Source: Holtermannia corniformis (taxonomy: Eukaryota > Basidiomycota > Tremellomycetes > Holtermanniales). From it: 64,000 bases of DNA. Location: contig BCIJ01000003.1 in NCBI GenBank assembly GCA_001599935.1, forward strand, positions 1,014,424 through 1,078,423, in the 5' to 3' direction. The position numbers were made by a program, and so were the translations under genes. The notes below the pieces were generated by a model, which saw only the letters and a list, made by a program, of their open reading frames with translations, searched no databases and was not told where the DNA came from. This document shows positions 1 to 10,939 of this stretch, piece after piece (positions within the stretch are counted from its first letter, which is position 1; each line of letters begins with the position of its first letter).

Positions 1-438
1 GGGCTGAGACCTTGCTTTCCAGAGTTCTGGCACCTTGCGACTGCAGAATGTCCTGTATCGTCCGCAAGCGATCATCTCGCGGCTGGCCCAACAACACCGA
101 TTCGTACGATGCATCTGCGTATCTACCACCCGAGATGATAGCCGCAGGCAGCTGTCTCTTCATAGTGATAGTACGTCGGTTCCATATCAATCGGAAATTG
201 CATCGGCAGTCGTTGAACGGATGTTGCTTGGCGATATCACCTCGACGATTCTGCGGACTCCGACCTCGGCCGTTCACCATATTAGTCGCACGACAATGCG
301 TGTAATGACCTTTTGGACGTTGACGTTGTTACGATTACGCATGCTAGTCATCAGCGAGCACACCTAGATTTGTCTTCGATTGCTGTCAACACAGAGCAGC
401 CAGCGCAAACGGCTACGAGGTGCCCGGCGCCCGCAAAA
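1..438. other. window edge, no gene resolved
   Basis: A plus-strand frame is open from the left part of this stretch to about position 367, and splice-like signals occur (gtacga near 115, gccgcag near 148). It could be the 3' end of a gene that starts outside the window, but no recognisable domain or convincing exon chain is visible. Confidence 0.25.
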
Positions 439-531
439 GGGCAGCGCTCGGAGTCGAACCAAGTAGCTGAGCCTATTCCAAGTCGTACGCTTGGGAACAA
501 GTAAACGCTTCAGCCTTTGCGTTACGCCGCC
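439..531 (-). tRNA. tRNA gene, isotype unresolved, probably intron-containing
   Basis: Read on the minus strand, the two ends form a complete 7-bp acceptor stem (GGCGGCG with CGCTGCC, one G-U). The D arm has a 4-bp stem (ACGC/GCGT) around AAAGGCTGAA. The T arm is CTTGG/CCGAG around the canonical loop TTCGACT, giving a perfect B-box (GGTTCGACTCC). A TTTT terminator follows at 438-435. The central part is about 18 nt longer than an ordinary tRNA, so an intron or long variable arm is likely. I could not fold a credible 5-bp anticodon stem with U33, so I give no amino acid. A decayed copy is possible, but the good ends and terminator argue for a working gene. Confidence 0.55.
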
Positions 532-760
532 TTTGATTAGGATGGACATGCGTCAAGCGCGTCAGTATCAGAGCCTCGACCGATAATGCCTCGCGCCTCG
601 CGATCATGACAAGTGATGGCGAAGGGTGGTCCGTACCGCTCTGTGATCGGGGTCTGCCGGCCTCGAAGCACGTTTCAGATGACACGGACCGCTTTCCATC
701 TAGACGAATCTCTCATCTCAGCGATTCACTCCCAACAAGACGAATGCTGACAAACCGCAG
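532..760. other. short gap before HEL2, first exon not found
   Basis: The 5' exon of the downstream HEL2-like gene should lie here. I see neither the first half of its RING finger nor a convincing start codon. Confidence 0.3.
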
Positions 761-3220
761 CATCTGCGCATTGCGCTTGCGAATCTTCTACAAGTAAGCC
801 TTGGCCGCTTGGCATCGACCGGAGCTGACCCAACGTCTCAGGAAGAATGATTGCACCTTTTGTAAAGTACGACCTTTTGCTGCACGGCGGGAACGACACT
901 GACTCTACCCAGACGGTCAATCCCTCCATGCAATTCTCGTCTTCACCGGATACACCCTTTCCGACGGATGCATTGTTGCCGCCACCCGCAGAACCTGGCA
1001 CGCTGGATTTGGGGCGTTTCGAGCATACGGATGCAAAGTTGCAGGTAGTGTTTGAGAGCGAGGATATGGTATGTGCTGGCTGCCAGCTTTGTTCCACTGC
1101 TAACAGACTGCAGATGGAGACGACGCTGCTGTTGCTCCGCTTCAACTGTCCATTCCCAGACTGTGCGCACATGGCTGCGAGCTGGGATGGACTGGAGAAG
1201 CACACGGCTTCGGTGCATAGTCTTGTCCTTTGGTGCGTCCACCACCTTGGCTGAACGGCAGCTGCTGACGTGGACAGCAATCTATGCCGACGACAGCTGT
1301 CGCGCTTTGCACATGAGCAGGTCTTGTATCCCCCTCACCTTCTTGCCCTGCATGACCCCTCACGACTTGCTCGGGGGCAGCGACCTCCGCGGCCTCGAGG
1401 CAAGAGAGAGGAGGAAATGGTCGCGGGTTGGGGTGAGCCCCACCCGATGTGCGAGGTGTGTGCTTTCGTGGCGACATCAGCGGCCATTGACATCCGCAGT
1501 TCTGCCACGAGGCCTTTTTCTCATCCGACGAGCTGTTCAAACACATGCGGAATCGCCATGAAGAGTGCTTCGTCTGCAAGCAGGCAGGCCACCGCGATGT
1601 CTAGTGGGTTCACAGCTGCGGATCAACATCCAACTGACCCTCTTCAGCTTTCGCAACTACGAACAGCTCGACAAGCACTTCAACCAGGCTCATTTCCCAT
1701 GCACCCAGCCGGCATGTCTGGAGAAGAAGTTTGTCGTGTTTGGCAGCACAATGGACCTGTCCGGTCACATGGTCTCCGAGGTTTGTCAGCGCCACTGAGT
1801 GCGGTGTTCTGACCCTCGGGATAGCACGGCGAGAGCATGTCAGCGAAGGACCGAGCATCAGCCCGCCAGATCCAGCTCGAGTTCTCAGGCACTCCCGCCG
1901 AAACCTCGCGAAGAAATGGCAACGGCGGTCGCGGTCAAACTGCGGGCGTGGGACTCAGTGCACTTGGCCGTGGACCAATGCAGCAGCAAATTCGCCACGA
2001 CGCTGGCTTCACCCCGGCCCAAGAGGCGCAGCAGCGTCGCCAAATTCAAAATGACCGACGTGCCGCGTTCGGTGCCAACCTCACGGGCGACGAACCGTCT
2101 TCGAGCGCGCCTAGATCCGGTGCGAACAGTGGCACTGCCACGCCGCGCGACGACGCAGATGATGCTACCGTCGAGTCAGTAGTCGGTTCAACTTGACGGT
2201 CAATCTGACACTCACAGGCGTCACAATGCGCTTGTGACCCGCGTCTCCTTCATTGTCGGCCATTCAGAGACCAAGCTGTCCTCTTTCCGCTCTGCCGTCC
2301 GCCAGTTCAAGAACAATGAGAGTGGCGCCAAGGACATGATTGACACCATCTTCCACGTCTTTGACCGCGATGTTGACTCCACCGCGGGCGTTGTCAAAGA
2401 GGTTGCCAACTTGTTCAAGGACGACCCAGAGAAGACGCAGATCGTTTTGGCAGCATTGAACGCCTTCCGTGTCGAGGTGCGTCGACCACCCAGACTACAG
2501 CAGTCGTGCTAATGCGCCCAGCAACGGGAACAGTTCCCCCAGTTGGGCAGTGCTCCGACCGGTCTCGGCAACGGATATGCGGACGTCTCATCCGGCCGGG
2601 TCCTGTCCGCCAAGCGTGCCACCCAGAACCATGTCGGCTCGTCAAGGCAAGTCTGGGACCGCGTCGAACAAGCCGCTTCGTCCAACCCTGTTCGAAGACC
2701 TGCTGGTGCCGTCATGGCCGCACAGGCCTCGCGACGTGCCGTCCCTGGCGCTCTGCCACCTTCAGCCTTCCCTGCGCTTTCATCGGCGGCGAGCTCCACC
2801 CAGCCAAAAGGCTTGAGCCCAACGCCATGGGCCAACAACTCCGCCTCACGGAGTTCCGCGCCTGCTGTCGCCCCCACCATCCGCTCTGTCAATTTCCCCG
2901 CAGCGTCTTCCTCAAAAGCCAAGCCACCTTCCCAAACCGCTTTTCCCAGCCTACCAACAGCGTCATCATCGAGCCGTCTCACCGCCGAGCAGCGCAAAGC
3001 ACTTCTGACCGGACCCAATGTTCGGGAGGAGACAATCAGCAGGATACGGGGGACCACCAACCCGCAGCCTGTCAATGGCTGGGGCAAGGTGATCTCCGGC
3101 GTTGGCAACCTCGACGTGGCCGCCGAGAGCCCAGTCGAGGAGCAGACGGAGGAGCGAGCAAGCAAGAAGAAGGGCAAGAAGAAGGAGCTCCTCTTCTCGG
3201 TCAGTGCTCGGCCGTCGTAG
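761..3220 (+). CDS. HEL2: HEL2/ZNF598-like E3 ubiquitin ligase (5' end unresolved)
   Basis: RING and C2H2 zinc-finger E3 ligase that, in known members, senses collided ribosomes and ubiquitinates small-subunit proteins in ribosome quality control. About ten exons can be chained; the first introns are 794-841 and about 868-912. Visible in order: the second half of a RING (ICALRLRIFY, CTFCK); KLQVVFESEDM; a C2H2 finger (FNCPFPDCAHMAASWDGLEK); LCNLCRRQLSRFAHEQ; CEFCHEAFFSSDELFKHMR; CFVCKQAGHRDV; then YEQLDKHF, KKFVVFGSTMDLSGHM and HGES. The order and wording match the ZNF598/Hel2 family closely. A Ser/Ala/Pro-rich tail ends in a Lys-rich KKKGKKKE segment before the TAG at 3220. Odd: the zinc ligands of the first RING half are not found upstream, so the start is missing or lies in a small unrecognised exon. 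About 680 residues are visible. Confidence 0.85.
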
Positions 3221-3344
3221 GTCAAGCTGGTCATCTTGCCATCTTGTGTGTATAGACAGGGGTACATCATGCTCTATGCTATCTACATGCTGTGCAATGC
3301 TTCAAGTCGCTGCCGTCTACTGTCACTATACAACGTGATCCGCC

Positions 3345-4606
3345 TCACGCGTCCGTACTCTCAACGCTTGGCGTTACGCTCGCGCACGGATCGCCGCGGA
3401 CCACGCGTGGCGTTGGCGCTGGAAGCTCTGGAGAGCCAACAATCTCTCCGACTTTGCTCGCGTCCATCAAGTCGGCAGACGAGCCACTGCTCGGGATGGT
3501 TAAAGTCGATGCAGCGCGCTCTGTCAAAGCCGACGTGATCGTGTGGCGATCGATACTGGATCGGCGTGGTCGCGCGTGGGTGGCGACAGCAGTTCCACGG
3601 GGTCCCGGCTGTGAATGTCAGTGGGTATACTGGACTTGGCGTGGACTAACCCAGAGATGTGCAGGAGGCGCAAGCTTCATGCTGCCAAAACACCCCCAAT
3701 CCGCAAACAACGTTGGAGTCAAACGGAGCTGTGACATCTTCACGGCATCCCCTGAGTGCGAGCCCCTGGTCAACGCGTAGCCTTCTTCTGCTTGAGTAGC
3801 CCAGATGCGAGCGTTGTCGAGGTCAGAGCGAGTGGCACACAGCTGAAAGCCGAGTTGGAATACCCAAGGGATCTCATACCAGAGCTCCTCTTCGATGAGC
3901 AGCTTGATTGTGTGATTGAGGTTTCGAATGCTCTTGTCGGGCCGCGACGTCGCCCCCGCCAACTTGCAGCGGACCACAAGACGCTGGAGCTTTTCGCGGT
4001 TGCGGTCGCTCTGCTGCAGGAGCTCGGGCGGCAAAAAGCACACATGGCATTGGCAGTTGAAGCGGAATATCGACGCGAGCAGCTCTTTGCGCTCTGAAGT
4101 ACGTTGCATGGTCTCGATGTAGTCGACGAAGATCTCTTTGTTTGCAGCAATGTCAGCGAGAGTGATCACACCTGCAGCGCCCGCGTGAGTGACATGGCCC
4201 ACGCTTGACATCAGTCATACGGACACTCACAGGCAACACCTTCAACCTCGTCCCATATATACGTAGCGTTGGCCGAACACGAGTGGTTGAACATGCAAAC
4301 CGTCGTGAACAGTCCGAGGTTGTCGTGCGCCGAGGGGAGCGCGTTGGTGACGAGCACGCCTTCCAGACCGCGTTCAGGCTGTGCGTTGTGCAGCGAGTCG
4401 AATGCCTCACGCTCGGTCCCAGACAGATTGCGATACGTGCTCTTGAGGTGAGACTTGGAAATGTGTTCGCGCACCATCAGGAAAGGGGGCTCGGCGACGA
4501 GGCAGGTCCCGGCGGGGATGAAGTCGATCGCGACGGCACCGCGGCCTCCTCCTTTATCTGCTATCGACTGGATCCGGAAGAGCTTTGAGAAACAAGATCT
4601 GGTCAT
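3345..4606 (-). CDS. SET-domain lysine methyltransferase-like protein, copy 1
   Basis: Predicted SAM-dependent protein lysine methyltransferase of the SMYD/SET5-like group, without an MYND finger. Three exons. Exon 1 starts MTRSCFSKLF and holds the SET start (GGGRGAVAIDFIPAGTCLVAEPPF) and the NHSC core (MFNHSCSANATYIWDE). Exon 2 carries EIFVDYIE and a cysteine-rich post-SET (FNCQCHVC), then a helical tail. An intron after PPAHLW leads to a Ser/Pro-rich end at 3345. If that intron is not removed, translation stops at 3618. I prefer the spliced form because the paralogue just upstream has an intron at the same place. About 385 residues. It converges on HEL2, whose stop is only 125 bases away. 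Confidence 0.75.
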
Positions 4607-4916
4607 TGTTCCTCTGAGTGACTTGCGCCAGATGGCTGTGGCCGTTATGAGCTGTACAGTTCAATGTCTGCCCTCCCTCCGACGTGCATTCGGTGGCAAA
4701 AGAGTTTGTGCAGCGGTTCACTTGGGCACTTTGCTCCGTGACAATCATTTTCAGCCTCAGACTCTGTAGTACGCGCCCTGTAGCGCAACAACCTCTACCA
4801 CAGCTCAAGGAAATCATCGACGAAGTTAATTCACAAAGCATCGATCGCCTGCTATCAACATCCACAGGCCTCATCTCCTATACACACATCGAGCTTGCTG
4901 CTTCCTGCAAGTGGTG
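4607..4916. other. intergenic, between the tandem SET genes
   Basis: Holds the upstream region of SET copy 1. No gene, RNA or clear TATA box was recognised. Confidence 0.4.
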
Positions 4917-6167
4917 CTAGCTGGCTACCTCGGCGGTAGCGAGCCTTGCTCGAGCCTTGGCCTTCTTCTTCTGGGACTTGGACAAGGCTTTGGGCGGCGT
5001 CATTGCGCTTGCTTCCCCTTCTTCGTGTCCCTTAGACGACGCGTCTGAGGAAGTCGCTACTTCAATAGCCAGAGACGCGAACGCCAGAGTAGGAGGGTCG
5101 ACCGAATCCAATCGCGGTGGTGGGTAGAGAAACGAGGTCAACTAACTGGCATGAGCATGCACCAATACAAGTACCAAGGGCAGCACTCACCGAGACATGC
5201 GGAGGAGGTGAGAGGCGCAGTCGACCTAGTACTGCCCATAGGCGGTGCTCGGTCGGATCCGCATGCAGTGATGCCATACGCATGGAATCCTCGCCTTCAG
5301 CACCTCGAGTGATTGCATACGCCTCTTGAGCCTTGGCGGCCCATGCCTTGGCGTTGGCCAGGTCCCCCCAAGCCGCACAAGCCTGAAAGCCATCGTAGAA
5401 GCGTGCCGGGAGATCGTACCACAACCCCTCTTTTGCCAGAAGGCATAGAGCCACGGCGAGCTGCGCGAGAGCTGTTTTCACGGTACTGCGTGAGGCTTGC
5501 ATCAGGGAGGGGTAGATGTCGACAATATGCGCATACTGCGCTCGGTGTTGATCGCTCTCCTTGAGCTGTTCGGAGGGCAGAGCGCAGACAACACAGGCGC
5601 AGTCAAAAGCGAAGGACGCTTTGAGCTCCATCTGTCGCTCGGCAGATCCGGCAGTAAGCTCCGAGTAGGTGACAAGGATCTCCTGACCCTCCAGGATGTC
5701 GACAAGAGCGTGAACCACTGATTGTGAATGTCAGCCACCGTCCGACTCTGGAGATGGTACAGACCTTCTTGTCCACACCCGTCGTCCCAGAAGTAAAGCG
5801 CATTGGGTGCACAAGAGTGGTTCAAGAAGCAGGTGTTGGCAAATAGCCCGCCGCGGTTTCGCTCCGGCATGATGATAGCGTTGGTCTTGCAGACTCCAAT
5901 GATCCCAAGTTGGGGATATGCGTTGTGCATGGAGTCAAAGGTCTTGCGCTCTGTGGGAGAAAGCTTCTCGTATATTTCCTGTATGCTAGCGCTGGAGCTG
6001 CGTGCCGGTACGGTTGCGAATGGTTTCTCGGCCACGATACAGGTCCCACGAGGAATGTACTGCTTTGCAACAGCACCACTCCCCTTGCCTGGCACATTCT
6101 CAATGGCGAACCTGTTGGGGGGTTTCAACATGTTGGGAGGTCTCGACATGATGGGAGGTGTCAACAT
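4917..6167 (-). CDS. SET-domain lysine methyltransferase-like protein, copy 2
   Basis: Tandem paralogue of the neighbouring SET gene with the same domain order and the same two intron positions. It starts with three hexapeptide repeats of the form MxxPPx (MLTPPI, MSRPPN, MLKPPN). The SET segment (GKGSGAVAKQYIPRGTCIVAEKPF), the core FLNHSCAPNALYFWDD, EILVTYSE and the post-SET cysteines FDCACVVC follow. The middle exon continues through a helical region (TVKTALAQLAVALCLL; GFQACAAWGDLANAKAWA). After an intron following PPPHVS the last exon ends in a Lys/Arg/Ala-rich tail (SKSQKKKAKARARLA) that could be a nuclear or nucleic-acid contact signal. Several in-frame Met codons exist in the repeat, so the start could be one or two repeats downstream. 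A TATA-like TATAAA lies about 50 bases upstream, near 6220. Substrate unknown. Confidence 0.78.
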
Positions 6168-6696
6168 GTGGAAGTGTATACTCTTCGTTTGCGGAACTCA
6201 CCGGGGGGGCGCAGGCGTTTATACGTGTTTGCCGTGAAGTACCGGTGATACCGCACGTCCTGACGGCCATGTATGCACAGACGGTTCGAGGGTACGCGCT
6301 TGGACGACGCGGCCTGCTCGTCTGCAATGAGATCAACGTAGCTCCGGCCAGGGACACGCACCGGTCAAGGACATTGCCGCGAGACACGTAGCGTCGGGGA
6401 TGTGCACACCAAGATCAAAGTTGTCGGCCGCCTGTCGCAAGCACGTACACACACCAGCCGGACGCTACCGCGTGACCCTCCTTTGCGGCCGATGCCCGGT
6501 CGAGGGTGTTCAACCGGCCTTGCTGTCAGCTCTAGGCTGCGTCTGCTTCCAGATCAACAATTAGTCGTCGTAAGCTCGCCAAAGGGTAGCTGGGACGTCA
6601 GAACCCGCCAAGTCATGTAACTTGCGATCAACGCTGCATAGCAAAAGCAGACATGAGGAGACAAGGCGTGTATCCGGAAATTGATGCAATGGTGGC
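6168..6696. other. intergenic
   Basis: Upstream region of SET copy 2 and downstream of the LPMO gene. Apart from the TATA-like sequence near 6220 nothing was recognised. Confidence 0.4.
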
Positions 6697-8405
6697 TCAG
6701 AAAGCGCGCTTGGCGTAGCGTGCTGCAACAGCGTCGCGGCGCATAGCGGTCGCGGCTGCCGCCCTGCACTCTGAAGCCTGAGTTTCGCACTGCGAGAGCA
6801 CGCCTGCGACCTCGGCGTTGGGCTTGGCGTTGCCGGCGTCCATGCATTTGTTCTGAACGGTTAGCTGTCGTTGCAGCCCACGGGACTGGACTCACGCGCT
6901 GGATGTCACAGCTGCGACCGATTGCATCCGCCTTGAAGTTGAAGACGACGCCGTTCGTCTCGAATTTGTCACCGTTGGCTGCGGTAGGTCATCAGCGGCG
7001 AGGTCATTGAGCGTGATGGATACATACCGGTGACGGCAGGTGCGGCAATGCCCTCGACGGCGCCAGTGTACGGCTGCAAGTTGGTACCGGTGGTGACAGG
7101 GGCGCTGACAGAGTGAGAAACATTTACAGCAATGAAAAGTACTCACGAAGCGGAGGAGGTCGAAGAAGCAGCAGCCGACGAAGGAGCGGCAACTGAGCTG
7201 GAGGCGGGCACGCCCGGTGCGGACGAAGCCGATGGAGCAGCGCCGGATGCCGAGGCGGTTGGGGCAGGGTTCGACGAGCTGGCAGAGCTGGCAGGAGCCG
7301 AGTTGGAAGCGGAAGGCGCAGCGCCGGATGCGGACGCGGTGACCGAAGGTGCAGCTTGCGACGAGGCTGCCGAGCTTGATGCTGGAGCGGACGCTGACGC
7401 GGACGGGGCAGTAGCACCACCAGAGCCACTGACATGGTTCAGTACAGTGTGCGAATGTAGCCCGGACACTCACTAGACGGCAACACCTGGAACGACGAAA
7501 GCAGCGTTGTTCGCGGCACCGGCGTACAAGTTGTGCGTCGTCGCAGCGTTGTTCGTCAGGTACATGTCAGGGAACTTGCCTGTTGGCGAAGGCACTGTCG
7601 TGCCGGACGATTCGAGCTGGAGCTGAATGGCGACAGGGTAGAATTGGGGCTGAGGCGAGCGTAAACATGGATCAATGAACATGGCGGGGTACATACAGCA
7701 CCAGTAGAGTGCATCGCGAGCAACTCGTGACGGAGGAGGTACTGCCTGCATGTGTGGTCAGTCAACCGAAGATTGCTTGTGCTTTCGGCTCACCCGCCGG
7801 GAAGGTCGGTGGGAAGAGTAAAGGTCCAGGTAAAGTTGTTTGCCTGGGTGAGCTGGTCGGTGGGCCAAAGACCAGTGGCAGAGTCAAAGTTCGCCTGACT
7901 AATCTTGAACCAGTCGAGACTTGCCCCGGCAACACCGTCGCAGGCATCGTTGGGGCAACGAGCCATGTACTCGGAGATTGAGCCCTTGTGGCTCTCTGGC
8001 CACTAGGAATGTCGATCATGTCAATATGACAAGGAATTATATCCAAGAGATACCCACCGTGTTCCAGTTGGCGGAGACAGTGTCACCGGCCTTGCCGTCC
8101 GCGACAAGGAGTCCCGAGCCGGCACCTAGGCCACCAGTCGCGACGATCGGGCTGGTGAAGTCGGCGAAACCCTGATCCGAGTTGTCGGTCGGGCGCTCAG
8201 GCGTCGCGCCATACTGGGCCGCGTTGGACGGGTTGAAGCCATTGTAGCCGTTGCTGCCGATCTTCCAGTAAGCGACATGGCCGTGCGCGAGGGTGGACGG
8301 CAGGGCCGAAAGCGCAACGATCCCAGCAAGGGCGAGCTTGTTTCTAGCACATGTCAGCGCAGTCTATCCAGGCAAGGCAGCAACGTACTTGGCAATGAAA
8401 GACAT
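6697..8405 (-). CDS. secreted AA9 lytic polysaccharide monooxygenase with Ser/Ala linker and C-terminal module
   Basis: Copper enzyme that oxidatively cleaves cellulose or related glucans outside the cell. About nine exons, roughly 440 residues. A short signal peptide (MSFIAKNKLALAGIVALSAL) ends right before HGHVAYW, so the mature N-terminal His would form the first half of the copper histidine brace. Downstream are the AA9 landmarks: ISEYMARCPNDACDGV, SLDWFKI, the second brace His in QYLLRHELLAMHS, and the axial Tyr segment QFYPVAIQLQL. After the catalytic domain comes about 100 residues of Ser/Ala/Pro linker (7143-7469), then a small domain with NGDKFETNGVVFNFK and GRSCDIQRNKCMDAGN. That domain is not a CBM1 cellulose-binding module. 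Similar small Cys modules end other basidiomycete secreted proteins, but I know no firm name for it. TATATACCT at 8562-8570 is the likely core promoter. Confidence 0.88.
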
Positions 8406-9369
8406 GCTTAATGTTTGACTGCTCCTGGAGGTGATTGGGGTTGATGAAGAGGTTGGTGAGTACAAGGTGGCGTCAAGCCGAAAGAGTGTGAAAGAAGAGA
8501 GTGTGGGTGTTGATGCAGGCAAGGAAGACCGATGCAGACAGAGCGCAAGAAAGGCCTCTGCTATATACCTCACGGCGCCGGAACCGTGGGGAAATGGCGC
8601 ACACTGAAACATGCCAGTGTGCCATTGTCGATGGCAAGGTTACCGGATCGGCACGACCCTGAGGTGTGTAGTTGTTTGTCAGGTGCCAAGGAGACGATGA
8701 CAAGGTTACTACGTACCAAAGGCCCTCCTGTTGCCTCTTGAAACCGTCCTTCCGCGGGGGTCATCGTCCTCTACATGATTGTCGGGCACAGAAAGAGCGA
8801 GTCCGAAGCTGAAGAGGTCACCCGTAACGTCGTCCACCCTGCCAAGCTGTGTAACGGCTGAAGGGACAAGAGGGGTTGGAGCACGGATAGCGTGCAAGGT
8901 CGTGAGGGGCGGCAGCGGCGTCGCCATAGGAGACGTTATGCTGAGGATGAAACATCCGGCGTTCCCTGAGGGCGATCAGCACCGACCGGGCCGTAGCGGC
9001 TTTTCAAGCCGCCTAGTATCTGATTGGTGTCAGTCGCAGCTGGCGTCGTCTCTGCCGATCTGCGAGCCCGTAAAGTGGGGCGCATCGAGACGTGCTGTCA
9101 GTGCGAGTTCGAAACACCTCCTGAAGTCAGTATTGCCCCCAAGCGCCGCCCAAGCCCGCTGGTCAGCCAAGCCCGAAAGGTATGATGATGTCAGTAGGCA
9201 GCCGGTGAGATGTTAGTCGGCCGCCAGTGGTACGATGGTGGAAGACGAGTGACGATAGCAGTGACAGCCATCGCGGCAAGTGGGGGGTTAGAGCATAACC
9301 CGGGATTACGGCGTTATGGCACCTCGCCACTCCCTCGAAATCCTCTTCGCCTCTTTCCCTTCTTCTCCC
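8406..9369. other. intergenic between LPMO promoter and retroelement
   Basis: Contains the LPMO promoter near 8566. The rest has open frames on both strands, but none has a recognisable domain or splice pattern. Confidence 0.35.
8562..8570 (-). promoter_or_regulatory. TATA-type core promoter of the LPMO gene
   Basis: The plus strand reads TATATACCT (AGGTATATA on the coding strand), about 157 bases before the ATG. The same TATACCT core precedes the four lectin genes. Confidence 0.5.
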
Positions 9370-9453
9370 CATGTGCTCTGCCTCTCTGTTCTAGGTAGGC
9401 CATGGGGAGCCAGGGTGTGCAGTCGCTCATGTGCTCTGCCTCTCTGTTCTAGG
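9370..9453 (+). repeat. 26-bp direct repeat at left end of retroelement
   Basis: An identical 26-bp sequence (CATGTGCTCTGC...TTCTAGG) occurs at 9370-9395 and 9428-9453, just before the gag start codon. It may belong to the split terminal repeats typical of tyrosine-recombinase retrotransposons. I did not find the same sequence at the right end. Confidence 0.55.
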
Positions 9454-9529
9454 GACGAGAGCACCAATTTCGCGATCGTCTAGGCTCTGATCGGTCGATC
9501 ACTCTTTCCAACCGATCTGCAGACGTGAT

Positions 9530-10708
9530 ATGGCGGCTCCCGCTCCCGCGGTGCCGGCACCTGTCGCTGCTGCCGTACGCACCGCGGTGGCGGCCAAGAA
9601 CATCGCTACGCTCAAGGCGTGGCTTTCCGCTGGCGAAGTCGCCATCGAAAAGGGGTGGCGAAAAGCCGACTTCGTCACCGCCGTCCTCGACAATCCCCGG
9701 GTCCAACCCGACGATATCCGGGCGCTGGCGGGCTCGAATATCCCGCTGCTTCAGCGCCTGGGTCCCGCTGGTGGCCAGCCGGCGCCTCCTCCGGCACCGG
9801 TCCAGATGGCTGCAGTCGCAGACGCCGTCTTGGACCGCCTGCAGCCTTTCATTCAGGAGCTGCGCACTCTGCAGAACGACGTCCTCGGCCTGCAGCAGGC
9901 GCAGGATGACTCACAGCAAGGTGGGTCCATCGTCCACGCTCCGCCCCATGCCCCGTCTGTCGCTGCCTCGGGCCTCGGCGCTGCGCCGCCGCACGACTCT
10001 GCGGTCGCCACCGCCCGCGGTTTCCACCGCCACGTACCCGCATCTGCCCTGGATGCGGTCCTCAACAACACCATGGAGATTAGGGACCTCTACAAGCTCG
10101 ATCCCGCGCGCCCGGCCGATTCCACCGTGCGCCAGCCTTCGGCGCTGGAGGCGCTCATACGCTCCGAGGAATCGCAGCGCATGCGCGATACCAGCCGCTA
10201 CCCCGACATCGGCAGTGTCTTGCGGCCTTGGATCGTCTTCTGCCAGCTCCGGGAGATCGCCCAGCCGGGCGCCCTCTTGTACTTGATCGGGTACGCACAG
10301 GAGCTGCTCCGCGTCAACGACGCATACCGCCACGCCTGGCCAAACGTCTTGGCGTACCACATGCAGGTGGCCGGCGGCCGCCTAAACATGGGATCCTCCC
10401 TCCCTCTCTCCGAGTGGCTCGCCGGCGACCTTGAGGCTCGCTCCAACCACCTCCACTCGGCTCCGCCTCCTCCCGTTCCTGGGGCCTCCTCGAGCGGCTC
10501 CTCCCGCCGCCAACCATCGAGCTCGGGCGGCTCGGGCGCTAGCCCCGCCTGGTCGCTTTCCCTCCCTGGCTCTACAACCTCGTTCCAGCACTGCCACGCC
10601 TGGAACGAGGGCAGCCGGTGCAAAAGATGGCCTTGCAAGTACAAGCACGAGTGCTCGGCGTGCAAGCAGGTAGGCCACCATCGCGCCTCCTGCCCAACGC
10701 GCCCTTGA
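9530..10708 (+). CDS. gag-like nucleocapsid protein of the retrotransposon
   Basis: A single 392-residue frame without introns. An Ala/Pro-rich N-terminus (MAAPAPAVPAPVAAAVRTAV) is followed by a helical segment with IATLKAWLSAG and by a central domain (SALEALIRSEESQRMRDTSR, WIVFCQLREIAQPGALLYLI). At the end lie a Ser/Pro-rich linker and two metal-binding motifs: a CCCH-like CHAWNEGSRCKRWPCKYKH and a zinc knuckle CSACKQVGHHRASC (C-x2-C-x4-H-x4-C). The role is packaging of element RNA. The start is the first ATG after the left repeats. Confidence 0.82.
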   Translation: MAAPAPAVPAPVAAAVRTAVAAKNIATLKAWLSAGEVAIEKGWRKADFVTAVLDNPRVQPDDIRALAGSNIPLLQRLGPAGGQPAPPPAPVQMAAVADAVLDRLQPFIQELRTLQNDVLGLQQAQDDSQQGGSIVHAPPHAPSVAASGLGAAPPHDSAVATARGFHRHVPASALDAVLNNTMEIRDLYKLDPARPADSTVRQPSALEALIRSEESQRMRDTSRYPDIGSVLRPWIVFCQLREIAQPGALLYLIGYAQELLRVNDAYRHAWPNVLAYHMQVAGGRLNMGSSLPLSEWLAGDLEARSNHLHSAPPPPVPGASSSGSSRRQPSSSGGSGASPAWSLSLPGSTTSFQHCHAWNEGSRCKRWPCKYKHECSACKQVGHHRASCPTRP

Positions 10709-10939
10709 AACGGGCGCCCGCGACGCGGCAGCTCTGTTCTCGGCCTCGCTGCCTCCTCGTCGCCCGCGCCTGTCACCTCGCCGAGCCTCCTCCTCGCCCA
10801 TCTTCCCGGCCTTCTCGCTTCGCTCGCCTCCCTGCCGTACATCGGCTCGCTCCTCTGCCTCGCAGCAGTCCCTGCTCCCCTGCTTCCCCGCTTCCCGCTC
10901 CTTCGGCAGCCGGATAGCACGCCCACGGCTGGTCCCTCC

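Noticed and set aside
2506..3255. Long open frames on both strands over the HEL2 3' half
   Set aside because: They are shadows of the Ser/Pro-rich HEL2 tail; the chosen frame continues smoothly across the spliced exons.
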